From: a virus
Length of the DNA: 45,611 bases
Virus record (IMG/VR): IMGVR_UViG_3300032294_001094
Span: 1 to 45,611 of that record
Direction: 5' to 3' (one strand)
The position numbers and the translations under genes are program-made. Each line of letters opens with the position of its first letter. Position 1 is the stretch's first letter. Shown here one piece after another: positions 38,341 to 45,611 of the stretch. Under the pieces are notes generated by a model. The model had not been told where the DNA came from. It saw only the letters and a list, made by a program, of their open reading frames with translations, and searched no databases.

Positions 38341-39116
38341 TACAGTCCCCCGAACAACGGGCCATAAGGTTCAGCGTAAATTCCACCGCCCCCGGTCTCT
38401 GTCAGCCCTGCCCCGCGAATACGAATCCAGTCTGGCGTATGCTCCACGACGGTCAATCCCTCGTTTCCATCAATGGCACGCGCAGCAAGGATCATGCTAT
38501 TCGCTTTCGCTGCAAGCATCTGCACTAACTTGTAATCCCCGGAAAGATTAAACGCAAGATTGCTCGCGAGTGCAACAATCAGTGCCGATGTGAACGCAGA
38601 GTCATATAGACTAGTATCAGTGACTCGATCGTTGTAGCACACAAGCGCTTGCTGCTGATTAGTGAATATTGCTTTGACCGAGTTATCATTGCTGTCCGTG
38701 TCGATCCCACGCGAGAACAGTGCCGCGCGGGTCATATTCGGAAGTGCAGATTCATTATACGGAAACACACTAGTGTTCGTTGATTGAATTACATAAGGCT
38801 GTGGCAGCACCGCCCGGACGAGTAAGCAATTTGCAGGTCGCGCGTAACTGTACTGCCAGGGCGGCGGGGGCCACGCATCTGACCACACTCCAGTTGCAGC
38901 AGAATTCTCCGGCGTTCCGGGCGCAGCTTTCAGCAATGCCAGCGTTGTGTACCGTTTCGCAAAGTCCCAATGTGCAAGCTGCAGAAGCTGTTCAAGCGTT
39001 GTGTGATAGCGAAGATTGCACTGAATAGCTTCGTTAGAATTTTCTTCAAGTGAAGCTATCGTTGACCGCGCCCCGGCTTCATTCAGTGCCTGATTGCAAA
39101 TATTAACTACAGACAT
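38340..39116 (-). CDS. Tail tubular protein A (adaptor), gp11-like
   Basis: 258 residues from the ATG at 39116, behind GAGG. N-terminal ICNQALNEAGARSTIASLEE, then CNLRYHTTLEQLLQLAHWDFAKR, is the typical start of the adaptor that sits between portal and nozzle. A WSDAWPPPPWQYSYARPANC segment (about 85-103) is also characteristic. The stop overlaps the nozzle ATG as TAATG, so both are translated together. Confidence 0.88.
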   Translation of the reverse strand: MSVVNICNQALNEAGARSTIASLEENSNEAIQCNLRYHTTLEQLLQLAHWDFAKRYTTLALLKAAPGTPENSAATGVWSDAWPPPPWQYSYARPANCLLVRAVLPQPYVIQSTNTSVFPYNESALPNMTRAALFSRGIDTDSNDNSVKAIFTNQQQALVCYNDRVTDTSLYDSAFTSALIVALASNLAFNLSGDYKLVQMLAAKANSMILAARAIDGNEGLTVVEHTPDWIRIRGAGLTETGGGGIYAEPYGPLFGGL

Positions 39117-39123
39117 ATTAGCC

Positions 39124-40443
39124 TCACATTATAAAGCCTGAATTGCGCCCGCGTGCAACTGAATTAGTCGCAAATAGAACGTCAGCTCCGTCTGTCAAAG
39201 ACAGTGCCGCAATTATCGGAAGCACGCCTTCAGAAATAACTAAATCAGTTTCGTCAACAGCGATTAAATCGCCAAAATTACTCGAACCGCCAAAAGCAAC
39301 TAATGCATCAGACGAATCAGTTACATCAAAGTTTCCAATGACAGGCAAAATAGAAACTGAAGAAAGAATATCCGACTCATCGGTCAAGCTTAACGCTGCT
39401 TGCAACGCAAGAACTGAAGCAGAAACTACTCCGTCAGAATCATCGACAAGATCAAAAATACCCTGAATAACAAGCGCGCCACCTTGAGAACTTAAAGTAT
39501 CGTCAGCATCTGTCATCGACGCTGCCCCGACAATATCTAGCGCACCAGCCGAATTAACTGTGTCAGCTTCGTCAGTTAAACTGAAAGCAGCTGCAATTGA
39601 AGACGATCCATCGGCGCTTACAATATCTGCTGCATCAGTTATATCTGCTGCCGCACCCATTACAATTATACTGGCACTAGTAACAGCATCAGTTTCATCA
39701 GTTACTGAAAGGTCCCCGAGAATTTCCGGAGGTATAGATGAATCTTCTCCGAGAATTAAATTGTTAACACACCAATCAACACTAACTCCATAAATGCCGT
39801 TATAAGTTTGATTGCCTGTTGCGTTAGGAGATTTCCACTGAACCTCTGTATTCATTGAGGTTCCATTGCTGCCGGTGAAAGCAAGAGCTTGTGTCGGAGG
39901 TGATGACCAACTGCCATTAAGCGAGTCAAGATCGCCATTTCCGCTGTTATTGTAACTTGCGACTTCAGCTGCCATAAAACCGAAAATTGTATCACCTAAA
40001 GTCACAGATTCAGTAACAGAAAATGTCGAACCTGTTCCAGTTGAGCCTACTCCAACTGATCTAAATGCAACAGTGTAACCGCTTGTTGGCACAACTTTAA
40101 GAACGATAATTCCCTTAGAAGTGACATTTGGCGAAAACGAACAAGTAACTGTTCCGCTAGAAAGAGCATTCGTAACCGGCGCAGTCCAGCAACCGAGACT
40201 AGAGCCAGCACTTGCCGCACCTGGATCGCGCAGCAAAATTCCGCCACGATTGGTCCAAGTGTTGCTTGCACTGTCACTAATTGAAGTAGTGGTCATTGCA
40301 AGATCGCCGTTGGTGCCAGAATTATCAGCACCAACGATGACGACTAACCAGTCTCCAACGGCAGCCGTAACTCCAGTCTGAGCTATACTCGAACTAGAGC
40401 TAGTGCTGTTCGTAGTACCGAGACTGGAGACACTTAGCGTCAT
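39124..40443 (-). CDS. Virion protein with about nine TDxxD tandem repeats
   Basis: 439 residues. Residues 1-230 form a Ser/Thr/Gly-rich beta domain (for example NTWTNRGGILLRDPG), like adhesin or spike modules. Residues about 240-430 hold roughly nine repeats of 21-22 residues built on LSLTDESDILSS, with hydrophobic and Gly positions between them. The Asp pairs could bind calcium or form a beta-helix. Located in the accessory island between capsid and tail genes, it may decorate the virion or bind host surfaces. The exact virion site is unknown. Start overlaps the previous stop (TAATG). Confidence 0.65.
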   Translation of the reverse strand: MTLSVSSLGTTNSTSSSSSIAQTGVTAAVGDWLVVIVGADNSGTNGDLAMTTTSISDSASNTWTNRGGILLRDPGAASAGSSLGCWTAPVTNALSSGTVTCSFSPNVTSKGIIVLKVVPTSGYTVAFRSVGVGSTGTGSTFSVTESVTLGDTIFGFMAAEVASYNNSGNGDLDSLNGSWSSPPTQALAFTGSNGTSMNTEVQWKSPNATGNQTYNGIYGVSVDWCVNNLILGEDSSIPPEILGDLSVTDETDAVTSASIIVMGAAADITDAADIVSADGSSSIAAAFSLTDEADTVNSAGALDIVGAASMTDADDTLSSQGGALVIQGIFDLVDDSDGVVSASVLALQAALSLTDESDILSSVSILPVIGNFDVTDSSDALVAFGGSSNFGDLIAVDETDLVISEGVLPIIAALSLTDGADVLFATNSVARGRNSGFIM

Positions 40444-40850
40444 TACGCATTTCCGCGCGTGATAGAGAACGTGTTCACGGTGAACGACTGTCCAGAGACA
40501 AACGAAGTGTTATCGACTGTCATGTCGCCACCACCGCCAGTTGCAGTTACTGTGCCTTGAAGGTGGCACACAGTGCCGCCGGAATCATAAATGCGAAAAT
40601 GCGCTGCCGTTCCGGTAGCATCAGCAGATGTATCCTGCCACGTTCCGGATTTAGCTTTTGCGCCAGCCGACGCAGCTGCCATCCAGTCAGATGGAAGTGT
40701 AAGTGTTGCGAGAACCGTGCCAGCATCTGCTGTTGCACAGGTTGCTGGAACCGACCCGGTGCGAATCCGCATGATCGGAGAAGTTCCGACAGCAGTTTCA
40801 ATCGCATCAAGCTGCGCGTTGCGCACAGTGACTGAAAGTTGAAGAGCCAT
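40443..40850 (-). CDS. Small phage structural protein (conserved beta-rich type)
   Basis: 135 residues, with AGGAAAGG before the ATG at 40850. The pattern MALQLSVTVRNAQLDAIETAVG, then MRIRTGSVP, AGTVLATLTL, GTAAHFRIYDSGG and SFVSGQSFTVNTFSITRG, is common among small proteins encoded near phage fibres. It is beta-rich and probably a fibre-associated or decoration protein. The function in the particle is not established. Confidence 0.65.
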   Translation of the reverse strand: MALQLSVTVRNAQLDAIETAVGTSPIMRIRTGSVPATCATADAGTVLATLTLPSDWMAAASAGAKAKSGTWQDTSADATGTAAHFRIYDSGGTVCHLQGTVTATGGGGDMTVDNTSFVSGQSFTVNTFSITRGNA

Positions 40851-40853
40851 GCT

Positions 40854-41438
40854 TTAACCTTTCCTAACATTAAGAACCAAATTAACTACCTGCACCGTTG
40901 CCGCCGAGTCAACCCTAAATCCGAGGTAGTCCCCAGCAGCAATCGTTGTGTTCCATCCAGTAAGTGTGGACGAAGAGTTCTGCGCGACCGAAGCGAGAGT
41001 CGGTTTCGCACTTGCGACGATAGAATCTGCGACAGTCAGTGGAAAGTTTGCGAGAACATCTTTCCAAATGTCGATAACAATGCTGCCTGATGCGTCAGCG
41101 GAAAGTTCCCACGAAAGAATTGTGCAGGCAAACGGGATTTTAATGTGGTTCTTGTAGCCAGCAACGATCGGGGAACCACCACCATCAAACAGAAACTGGA
41201 TTGTTTCTGTTCGCGAACCGTAGATTTCGGCTGTGGTTTTGCCGGGCACTCGCGTCCAGGTGTCGTTCATAAAGAGGATAAGATCGCCGACACGCCAGTC
41301 GGAAATGCCGTCAATCTCAGTTGAACCTGCAACGCTGACTTGATATGAAGCTCCGTTTTCGCCCCGCCCAGATTTAAGCGGGGGAAAATTTGTTGCCGCA
41401 TCCCAATATCCGCGAGTGCCTACATCTTGAAACGGCAT
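40854..41438 (-). CDS. Fibre-associated beta-rich protein
   Basis: 194 residues. The N-terminus (GYWDAATNFPPLKSGRGENG, then YQVSVAGSTEIDGISDWRVGD) is a short module often found in phage fibre and tail proteins. The second half (residues 85-194) is a jelly-roll-like beta region (HIKIPFACTILSWELSADA). Probably a virion surface component. Three bases separate it from the next gene. Ribosome site AAAGG is present. Confidence 0.6.
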   Translation of the reverse strand: MPFQDVGTRGYWDAATNFPPLKSGRGENGASYQVSVAGSTEIDGISDWRVGDLILFMNDTWTRVPGKTTAEIYGSRTETIQFLFDGGGSPIVAGYKNHIKIPFACTILSWELSADASGSIVIDIWKDVLANFPLTVADSIVASAKPTLASVAQNSSSTLTGWNTTIAAGDYLGFRVDSAATVQVVNLVLNVRKG

Positions 41439-41449
41439 CTGCGCAACCT

Positions 41450-41824
41450 TTACGTAACTGGGACAATCGGCGGGATTGCTTCAGCGGCGGCCTTCGCTGC
41501 TTCTGCCTTTTCCCATACAACAGTCTGGTTAAGCAGTTGTACCAGAGTGGCCCTTGCGAAATTCTGTGCGGCCTCTTCGGGCGTGGCTGGGCGAGATACC
41601 CACTCTTGAACCTCGATTGTCGGACGATCCTCTTCAGTTTCGCCTTCACCTGGAGCCCAAGATGCGTCGGGAATGTTAGATTTTACATTCTCTACAACGA
41701 CGCCATAGCCAGACGCAGGCGACATGAGATAAGTCATCGTGCGAACGCTGTCCTGCGCAGAAAGCTCAATTTCCGTCGTCCAGTTTTGTTCAGACCCGGA
41801 AACACCAAATGAAAGAGTTGCCAT
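41450..41824 (-). CDS. Virion island protein, unknown function
   Basis: 124 residues, with GAGGAG before the ATG at 41824, which overlaps the preceding stop (TAATG). The N-terminal half is beta-rich (MATLSFGVSGSEQNWTTEIEL) and the centre acidic (GEGETEEDRPTIEVQEW). The C-terminal helix is Ala-rich (AEAAKAAAEAI). It resembles small fibre-assembly or connector proteins only in general style. No family recognised. Confidence 0.6.
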   Translation of the reverse strand: MATLSFGVSGSEQNWTTEIELSAQDSVRTMTYLMSPASGYGVVVENVKSNIPDASWAPGEGETEEDRPTIEVQEWVSRPATPEEAAQNFARATLVQLLNQTVVWEKAEAAKAAAEAIPPIVPVT

Positions 41825-42000
41825 TATTCAGTCTCCTCAGATTGAGCCTTGGGCGCATTAGCTTCCGCAACAGCCTGTTCCAGCTTTGCGATGATGGGCA
41901 GCGCAGCCTTTGCGCCTTGGATGCCGGTCGCCTTTACCGCTGCGTCAAGCAGAGCGGAAAGGGCGTTAAGATCGTCTTGAGTGAAAGTGATGGTGAGCAC
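41824..42000 (-). CDS. 58-residue helical protein in the fibre island
   Basis: GTG at 42000 overlaps the fibre stop (TAGTG), and the stop overlaps the next ATG (TAATG), so translation is coupled on both sides. The product starts LTITFTQDDLNALSALLDAA, has a helical middle (GAKAALPIIAKLEQAVAE) and an acidic end. It could be a small fibre chaperone or connector. That is inference from position. Confidence 0.65.
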   Translation of the reverse strand: MLTITFTQDDLNALSALLDAAVKATGIQGAKAALPIIAKLEQAVAEANAPKAQSEETE

Positions 42001-43430
42001 TAGCCAATTCTCCAGTTTGTTCCGTCGCTATAGACAGGCACGACGTTTGCGCCGCCGCCCGCAACGATTGCTTGGAATGTGGTGGCGTTGGCGTCCGTGA
42101 CAAGCGAACGAGCGCCCGCGCCAGCCGTACCTGCCGCCGGAAGACCTGCAACAGTTGTAGAAGGAGAGACGAGAGCAGTGCCTGCACGAATGTAGCGCGG
42201 CCTGTTCGCGCCGGATAGGCCGATATCAAGGGTGTTGTCTGTGTTCGCTATAAAATGGCCAGAACCGTTTATTTGCCAGCGTGTCGTGTTTGCACTGTTG
42301 AACTGAAGGAAAGCGCCATTGATAGTTATAACGCCTGCGCCAGCCGTAAAAGATATATCGCGCTCTGTTCCGGTTCCGGTCTTCTGCGTCCGAATAAACA
42401 TGGTGTTGCCGGACCACAAGGTTTCCAGCCACTCGTTATTCGTCCCATCAAACGTGTTGTAGACGCGGAAGTTCTGCGCCGCCGTGCCATTGCGCAGGGC
42501 GAGCGTGTTGGCGGCCTCACCAACCATTTCAGTAATTGTGGAGCCGTAAGTGGATGAATCTGCAAAACGAATTGGAGTAGAAATGTTCAACTGCTGGTTG
42601 AATATGCCAACGCCAGCGGCGCCTGCAGTTGAGCCACTGAAAAGACGATTATCTTTCAGATATACCCAACCATCGAAGTTTGCGCTCCTGTCGCTTGCAA
42701 TCGTTAGCGCCGCGCTCAACGCATTGACCGCCGAGCCGCTCGACCCCGCAGGCGCAACCCGGAAGACAATCGACCCACCAGGGCCCGTTCCTGTGCCCTG
42801 TGAGGCATCAAAGCGAAACTCTTGCCCCGCCGTGTTGCTCGTACCCGTGACGACGGATTGAACGCTAAGTGTTTGGGCTACGGGTGCGGCTGCGTCGGCT
42901 GCGCCTAGGCGAAGGTTGGCGGCTGCGCGGCGGCCAAGGATGAGGTCTGGCGACGCGACTGCGTTTGTCGTGGAACTTGTCCAACCAACGCCTAAACCAG
43001 ACGCCATATTGTAACCGGCGGAGCCAGCAGCAGCCCCTACATAAAATGGCCCGGAGCCGCTTACGCCGTTTACGACAAGACCACCCGTAACGTACGTCGC
43101 ACCATCGGAGCGTATATTAAAAATGGATGCGCCACCAATTTGCAAATCCATGAGCAACGAAGTAGCCGCGCTCGCCGTGTTCGTCACATTCAACCGCCAG
43201 CCCGTGAACGTGACAGCGCCAGCGTTCCATGTCTGGGTCAGGTCAAAGATCGGTTGCGAGGTGGTGACGGTTGCGCCAGTGATCGTCAGCGCGCGGTTCG
43301 TGTCGTTCCACGACGTGCCCGACATACCGCCGAACGCGCCGCCGTTGTTGTACTGAACTTGGCCAGACGACCCGCCCGGCGAGCCGCCACCACCGCCGCC
43401 GCTTCCGCCAGAAACTGCACGAAGAACCAT
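42000..43430 (-). CDS. Tail fibre-like protein with Gly-rich N-terminus
   Basis: 476 residues from the ATG at 43430, behind AAGGAGG. The N-terminus is Gly/Ser-rich (SGGSGGGGGGSPGGSSGQ), followed by VQYNNGGAFGGMSG, typical of phage fibre joints. The middle is repetitive and beta-rich. The C-terminus has LPAAGTAGAGARSLVTDANA and VPVYSDGTNWRIG, a module found at the end of many unrelated fibre proteins. The gene uses more GC-rich codons than its neighbours, so exchange with other phages is likely. It is a second receptor-binding candidate beside the T7-type fibre. Confidence 0.75.
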   Translation of the reverse strand: MVLRAVSGGSGGGGGGSPGGSSGQVQYNNGGAFGGMSGTSWNDTNRALTITGATVTTSQPIFDLTQTWNAGAVTFTGWRLNVTNTASAATSLLMDLQIGGASIFNIRSDGATYVTGGLVVNGVSGSGPFYVGAAAGSAGYNMASGLGVGWTSSTTNAVASPDLILGRRAAANLRLGAADAAAPVAQTLSVQSVVTGTSNTAGQEFRFDASQGTGTGPGGSIVFRVAPAGSSGSAVNALSAALTIASDRSANFDGWVYLKDNRLFSGSTAGAAGVGIFNQQLNISTPIRFADSSTYGSTITEMVGEAANTLALRNGTAAQNFRVYNTFDGTNNEWLETLWSGNTMFIRTQKTGTGTERDISFTAGAGVITINGAFLQFNSANTTRWQINGSGHFIANTDNTLDIGLSGANRPRYIRAGTALVSPSTTVAGLPAAGTAGAGARSLVTDANATTFQAIVAGGGANVVPVYSDGTNWRIG

Positions 43431-43444
43431 TTCAAAATCCTCCT

Positions 43445-43747
43445 TTAGATGCCAAGACCGGCTTTGGCCCTGACAACAGCAGTTCCAGCATCAGTCAAAG
43501 CTGCAATGTGAGTGACACCCTGCCCGACCGTAAAAATTTCAATAGTGTTCGGCAACATTGGAATGTCCGCACTTGTCGCGACAACGCCAGTTTCGCCAAA
43601 ACGAATGTAAACCCATGCTGCGCCGGAAGCTGAGCCAACAACTACGCGAACTTGACCACCCCCAGGCGGGACACTGATCGCGCTATTTGCACTCGTCGTA
43701 CTAGCCGAAATGCTAACTGTCGGCAAGTTTGTCTGAAAAATTTCCAT
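43445..43747 (-). CDS. Small virion island protein
   Basis: 100 residues from the ATG at 43747, behind AAAGGAGCG. The TTG one codon earlier is less likely. It overlaps the previous stop (TGATG). Beta-rich: ISVPPGGGQVRVVVGSA, AAWVYIRFGETGVVAT, NTIEIFTVGQGVTHIAAL. This looks like a small beta-sandwich, possibly a decoration or fibre-base subunit. Role unknown. Confidence 0.65.
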   Translation of the reverse strand: MEIFQTNLPTVSISASTTSANSAISVPPGGGQVRVVVGSASGAAWVYIRFGETGVVATSADIPMLPNTIEIFTVGQGVTHIAALTDAGTAVVRAKAGLGI

Positions 43748-43974
43748 CAAACCGCTCCTTTAATTGGAATAGACTCAACCGGAAGCAGCGTGCCTTCCAT
43801 GCGCTTCTTCACCGCAGCCTTCCCTGCATCGTCAACTCCATCCATGTTGAGTGAGGGGCGGCCGGTGAAGGGGATGGCACAGCCATCCCCAACAACAGTG
43901 CCTTCCTCAAGAAACACGAAGTTACCCGAACTGTCCCGGAGGTAATGCGGGCTCGTGAGCTTGAACTTAGGCAT
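43747..43974 (-). CDS. Small virion island protein
   Basis: 75 residues from the ATG at 43974, with AAGGAG six bases upstream. It reads MPKFKLTSPHYLRDSSGNFV, then FLEEGTVVGDGCAIPFTGRP, and a basic helix (AGKAAVKKRMEGTLL). It lies between the cement protein and the next small virion gene. Short proteins with this opening occur after capsid genes in related phages; function is not known. Confidence 0.65.
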   Translation of the reverse strand: MPKFKLTSPHYLRDSSGNFVFLEEGTVVGDGCAIPFTGRPSLNMDGVDDAGKAAVKKRMEGTLLPVESIPIKGAV

Positions 43975-43983
43975 GTTCACTCC

Positions 43984-44424
43984 TTAGTTGACAACCGTCA
44001 CGCCAGGCGGATATGCACGATTGTTCTGCCGCGTGAGCGCAAGACCAGCCGTAATCGTTCCCGCTGTCATCGGGCCAGTTGCAATCGTGTAGTTCATACG
44101 AATGAACCGCGGAAGCACCTGACCTGCACCGGGGCTAGGAATACGATACCGGCACGGCTCTGACCCAGCCGTCAGCGATGCTACCGGAATAGCGCGCGTA
44201 AGCATAAGATCGAAGAACGTGGAGTTATCGACGCTGCCCTGAACTGCAACCGTCATCGTTGCTGCGCCACCGGCGGTAAATGCAGTACCAACCTGGCAGA
44301 TGACTTCAATATCATCGCCATTGCCAAGATCATACGCCAGGCCAAGATCAATCACGTCAGTGGAAGCTGCCGTAGCAGTTACCGCCTGCGCATTGCTCAT
44401 CAAGAGGTTTTTGTCGAGAATCAT
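43984..44424 (-). CDS. Capsid cement/decoration protein, Bbp16-like
   Basis: 146 residues, with AAGGAG before the ATG at 44424. The start MILDKNLLMSNAQAVTATAA followed by STDVIDLG is the signature of the Bbp16 family; in BPP-1, Bbp16 is the cement protein that clamps capsid subunits. The rest is beta-rich (TMTVAVQGSVDNSTFFDLML, RFIRMNYTIATG). It directly follows the major capsid gene, as in BPP-1. Confidence 0.85.
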   Translation of the reverse strand: MILDKNLLMSNAQAVTATAASTDVIDLGLAYDLGNGDDIEVICQVGTAFTAGGAATMTVAVQGSVDNSTFFDLMLTRAIPVASLTAGSEPCRYRIPSPGAGQVLPRFIRMNYTIATGPMTAGTITAGLALTRQNNRAYPPGVTVVN

Positions 44425-44436
44425 TTCGCTAACTCC

Positions 44437-45474
44437 TTACGTCAGCTGCGCTTCGTTGTTGAGGATCGCATCGCAAGTGCGGATCGGGATGCCACGGAAA
44501 GTCGTGACAGGCCTACCGTTCCACTCTTCCATCTTCAGCAAGACGTTCGTCTTGTTCATCGCCTGCAGATCGAGGTACGTGCGGATCGTGCGGTTACAGT
44601 AAATAACCGTCCGGCCCATCGCACCGTTAACGCTGGGCGAATCCGACGAGGTCGTACCGCTCTGCATGATCGTCGGGATGCGGTGAATACCGCGAACCAG
44701 CGCGTTAATCAGGTTGGCTGCAGAGCCACCCGAAAGATCGCTGACGTCGATATTGGCGATACGAGTGTTGTAGCGCCAATCGCGAACAGTCAGGCCCAGT
44801 TCCCACTTAAAGTGATCTCGGTAAGCCTGGTACTGGTTGCCATCCGCATCACGGACAGTATCTTCGCCAAGGTCACGATGCTGCAGCCCGGCAATCTTCC
44901 CCTTCGGGAAAATGCAGTGCGTCGTATCTGCGCCCCAAGTGATGATCCAAATGCTCGTGTTATCGGAGCCTGCACCGCCTGCCGAAACAACATTCGCCGC
45001 GGTCTGCGCCGTAGCAGCCGTGACAGTGTTGTACCGCGGAGCAAAGCCCATGAACCGCTCCGGATTCACCGCCGTGTTCCCATAGAACATCGTCGATGCA
45101 ACCTGCTGATTCATGCCTTCAAGGAACGCCTTGACTTCAGACAGGCGGAACTCAGCGGAATTGCCGTTGAGGTCAGCGAGGTCTTTATCGACTTCGGCGT
45201 ACACTTCGAGGTTGCCGACAGTATCAGTGATCTGTGCGGTGGTCGATTTTGCTTTCGGGACACCGTAGTTCAGCAGGCGCCATGTTGCCGAGGGCAACCC
45301 AGTGCGAACTGTCGTCTTATGGCCGGTCGGCAGATTGCCTTCCATCCACAGCGAGTCCTCGAGGATTTCATTCGTCTGCGAAAGCAGTTCTACGATAGCG
45401 GCAACTTTGCCGTTATCATCACGACGCTTGGCCCAATCCGCTAGCGTCAATACTTGAGAAGTAAGCGTTGCCAT
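44437..45474 (-). CDS. Major capsid protein, Bbp17-like
   Basis: 345 residues, with GGAG before the ATG at 45474, which overlaps the scaffold stop (TAATG). LTLADWAKRRDDNGKVAAIV, then SQTNEILEDSLWMEGNLPTG, and KTTVRTGLPSATWRLLNYGV are typical of capsid proteins of the BPP-1 class, whose shell fold is an HK97 variant with changed topology. The protein is full length with no frameshift. It builds the icosahedral head with the scaffold and the cement protein. Confidence 0.93.
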   Translation of the reverse strand: MATLTSQVLTLADWAKRRDDNGKVAAIVELLSQTNEILEDSLWMEGNLPTGHKTTVRTGLPSATWRLLNYGVPKAKSTTAQITDTVGNLEVYAEVDKDLADLNGNSAEFRLSEVKAFLEGMNQQVASTMFYGNTAVNPERFMGFAPRYNTVTAATAQTAANVVSAGGAGSDNTSIWIITWGADTTHCIFPKGKIAGLQHRDLGEDTVRDADGNQYQAYRDHFKWELGLTVRDWRYNTRIANIDVSDLSGGSAANLINALVRGIHRIPTIMQSGTTSSDSPSVNGAMGRTVIYCNRTIRTYLDLQAMNKTNVLLKMEEWNGRPVTTFRGIPIRTCDAILNNEAQLT

Positions 45475-45611
45475 TAATTAGCTCCATAAATAACATCTGC
45501 GAGAGACTTCGGTCCCCCGTTGCCTGGCGCTCCTGTCGTTACCGAGCCTTCCGAGAGGGCCTTCGCCATCTTGTGGAACACTCTGAAAATAGCCGGGTTC
45601 GATCCAGCACC
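45474..45611 (-). CDS. Scaffolding protein, C-terminal part (runs off the window end)
   Basis: This is the 3' end of the scaffold gene whose main part is at 1-621. Bases 45489-45611 duplicate 1-123, so only 45474-45488 (Tyr-Gly-Ala-Asn-stop) is new. TAA at 45476-45474 shares one base with the capsid ATG. Join 621-1 with 45488-45474 on the minus strand to obtain the complete 211-residue protein. Confidence 0.85.
   Translation of the reverse strand, partial: GAGSNPAIFRVFHKMAKALSEGSVTTGAPGNGGPKSLADVIYGAN
45489..45611. repeat. Terminal overlap, right copy
   Basis: Identical to 1-123. It closes the circular map. No cohesive-end or pac site can be placed from it. Confidence 0.95.

Noticed and set aside
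26317-43430. Diversity-generating retroelement as in BPP-1 (template and variable repeats, reverse transcriptase)
   Set aside because: No reverse transcriptase gene is present. No adenine-varied repeat pair was seen, and neither fibre ends in a recognisable lectin-type variable domain.
44683-45444. Plus-strand frame of 253 codons opposite the major capsid gene
   Set aside because: Antisense to a full-length capsid protein, with no ribosome site.
1-45611. CRISPR array, tRNA or rRNA genes
   Set aside because: No regularly spaced repeats were seen. Stem and anticodon patterns for tRNA were not found in any gap.

Overview
The window is one complete, circularly closed genome of a tailed double-stranded DNA phage. 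Its first 123 bases recur exactly as its last 123 bases, so the unique circle is 45,488 bp. The overlap lies inside the scaffolding gene, so it marks where the circle was cut on paper and is not a packaging end. The virion genes indicate a short-tailed (podovirus) particle. The capsid genes resemble those of Bordetella phage BPP-1 (Bbp16-like cement protein, Bbp17-like major capsid protein, Bbp19-like protein). The tail and core genes are T7-like in type: head-tail connector portal, tubular proteins A and B, T7-type fibre N-terminus, gp13-like and gp14-like proteins and two giant internal virion proteins. An i-spanin/o-spanin pair implies a Gram-negative host. Nothing identifies the host more closely. 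I see no integrase, CI-like repressor, reverse transcriptase, tRNA or single-subunit RNA polymerase, so a lytic phage using host RNA polymerase is most likely.

The genes form two divergent blocks separated by a 513-base gap (4871-5383). Leftward from the gap and across the circular junction, one almost gap-free minus-strand operon carries terS, terL, a proline-rich protein, portal, Bbp19-like protein, scaffold, major capsid, cement protein, an island of fibre-like and decoration-like proteins (39124-43974), tubular proteins A and B, gp13-like and gp14-like proteins, a lytic core protein, a giant internal protein, the T7-type fibre, and a lysis cassette (M15 endolysin, i-spanin, o-spanin, coiled-coil membrane protein). 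It ends tail-to-tail with the plus block at 24821-24824.

The plus block (5384-24824) holds small early proteins of unknown role and then a replication and recombination set: SF1 helicase, Cas4/RecB-type nuclease, Sak4-type ATPase with a partner ssDNA-binding-like protein, a ParB-methyltransferase fusion, uracil-DNA glycosylase-exonuclease, DUF7768, family A polymerase and a DUF3987-type helicase. Two AT-rich HNH/AP2 homing endonucleases interrupt it. Most genes overlap by ATGA, GTGA or TAATG junctions.

The most unusual observations are these. (1) The proofreading exonuclease is split: exo motifs I and II lie in one gene and exo III in the next, with a DUF7768 gene between them. (2) A family of CCATAC-type sites is confined to the main intergenic gaps, twice as 31-bp dyads. 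(3) Several unrelated small early proteins share a C-terminal L-x-E-L-G-[LM]-type tail. (4) A 608-base non-coding region (6255-6862) combines such sites, an AT-rich tract, hairpins and a strong promoter, and is a candidate origin or control region. (5) GGGGC-stem hairpins recur between early genes. (6) A tandem repeat is read in two frames where the Bbp19-like and scaffold genes overlap. Family names come from recognising motifs by eye, not from database searches.
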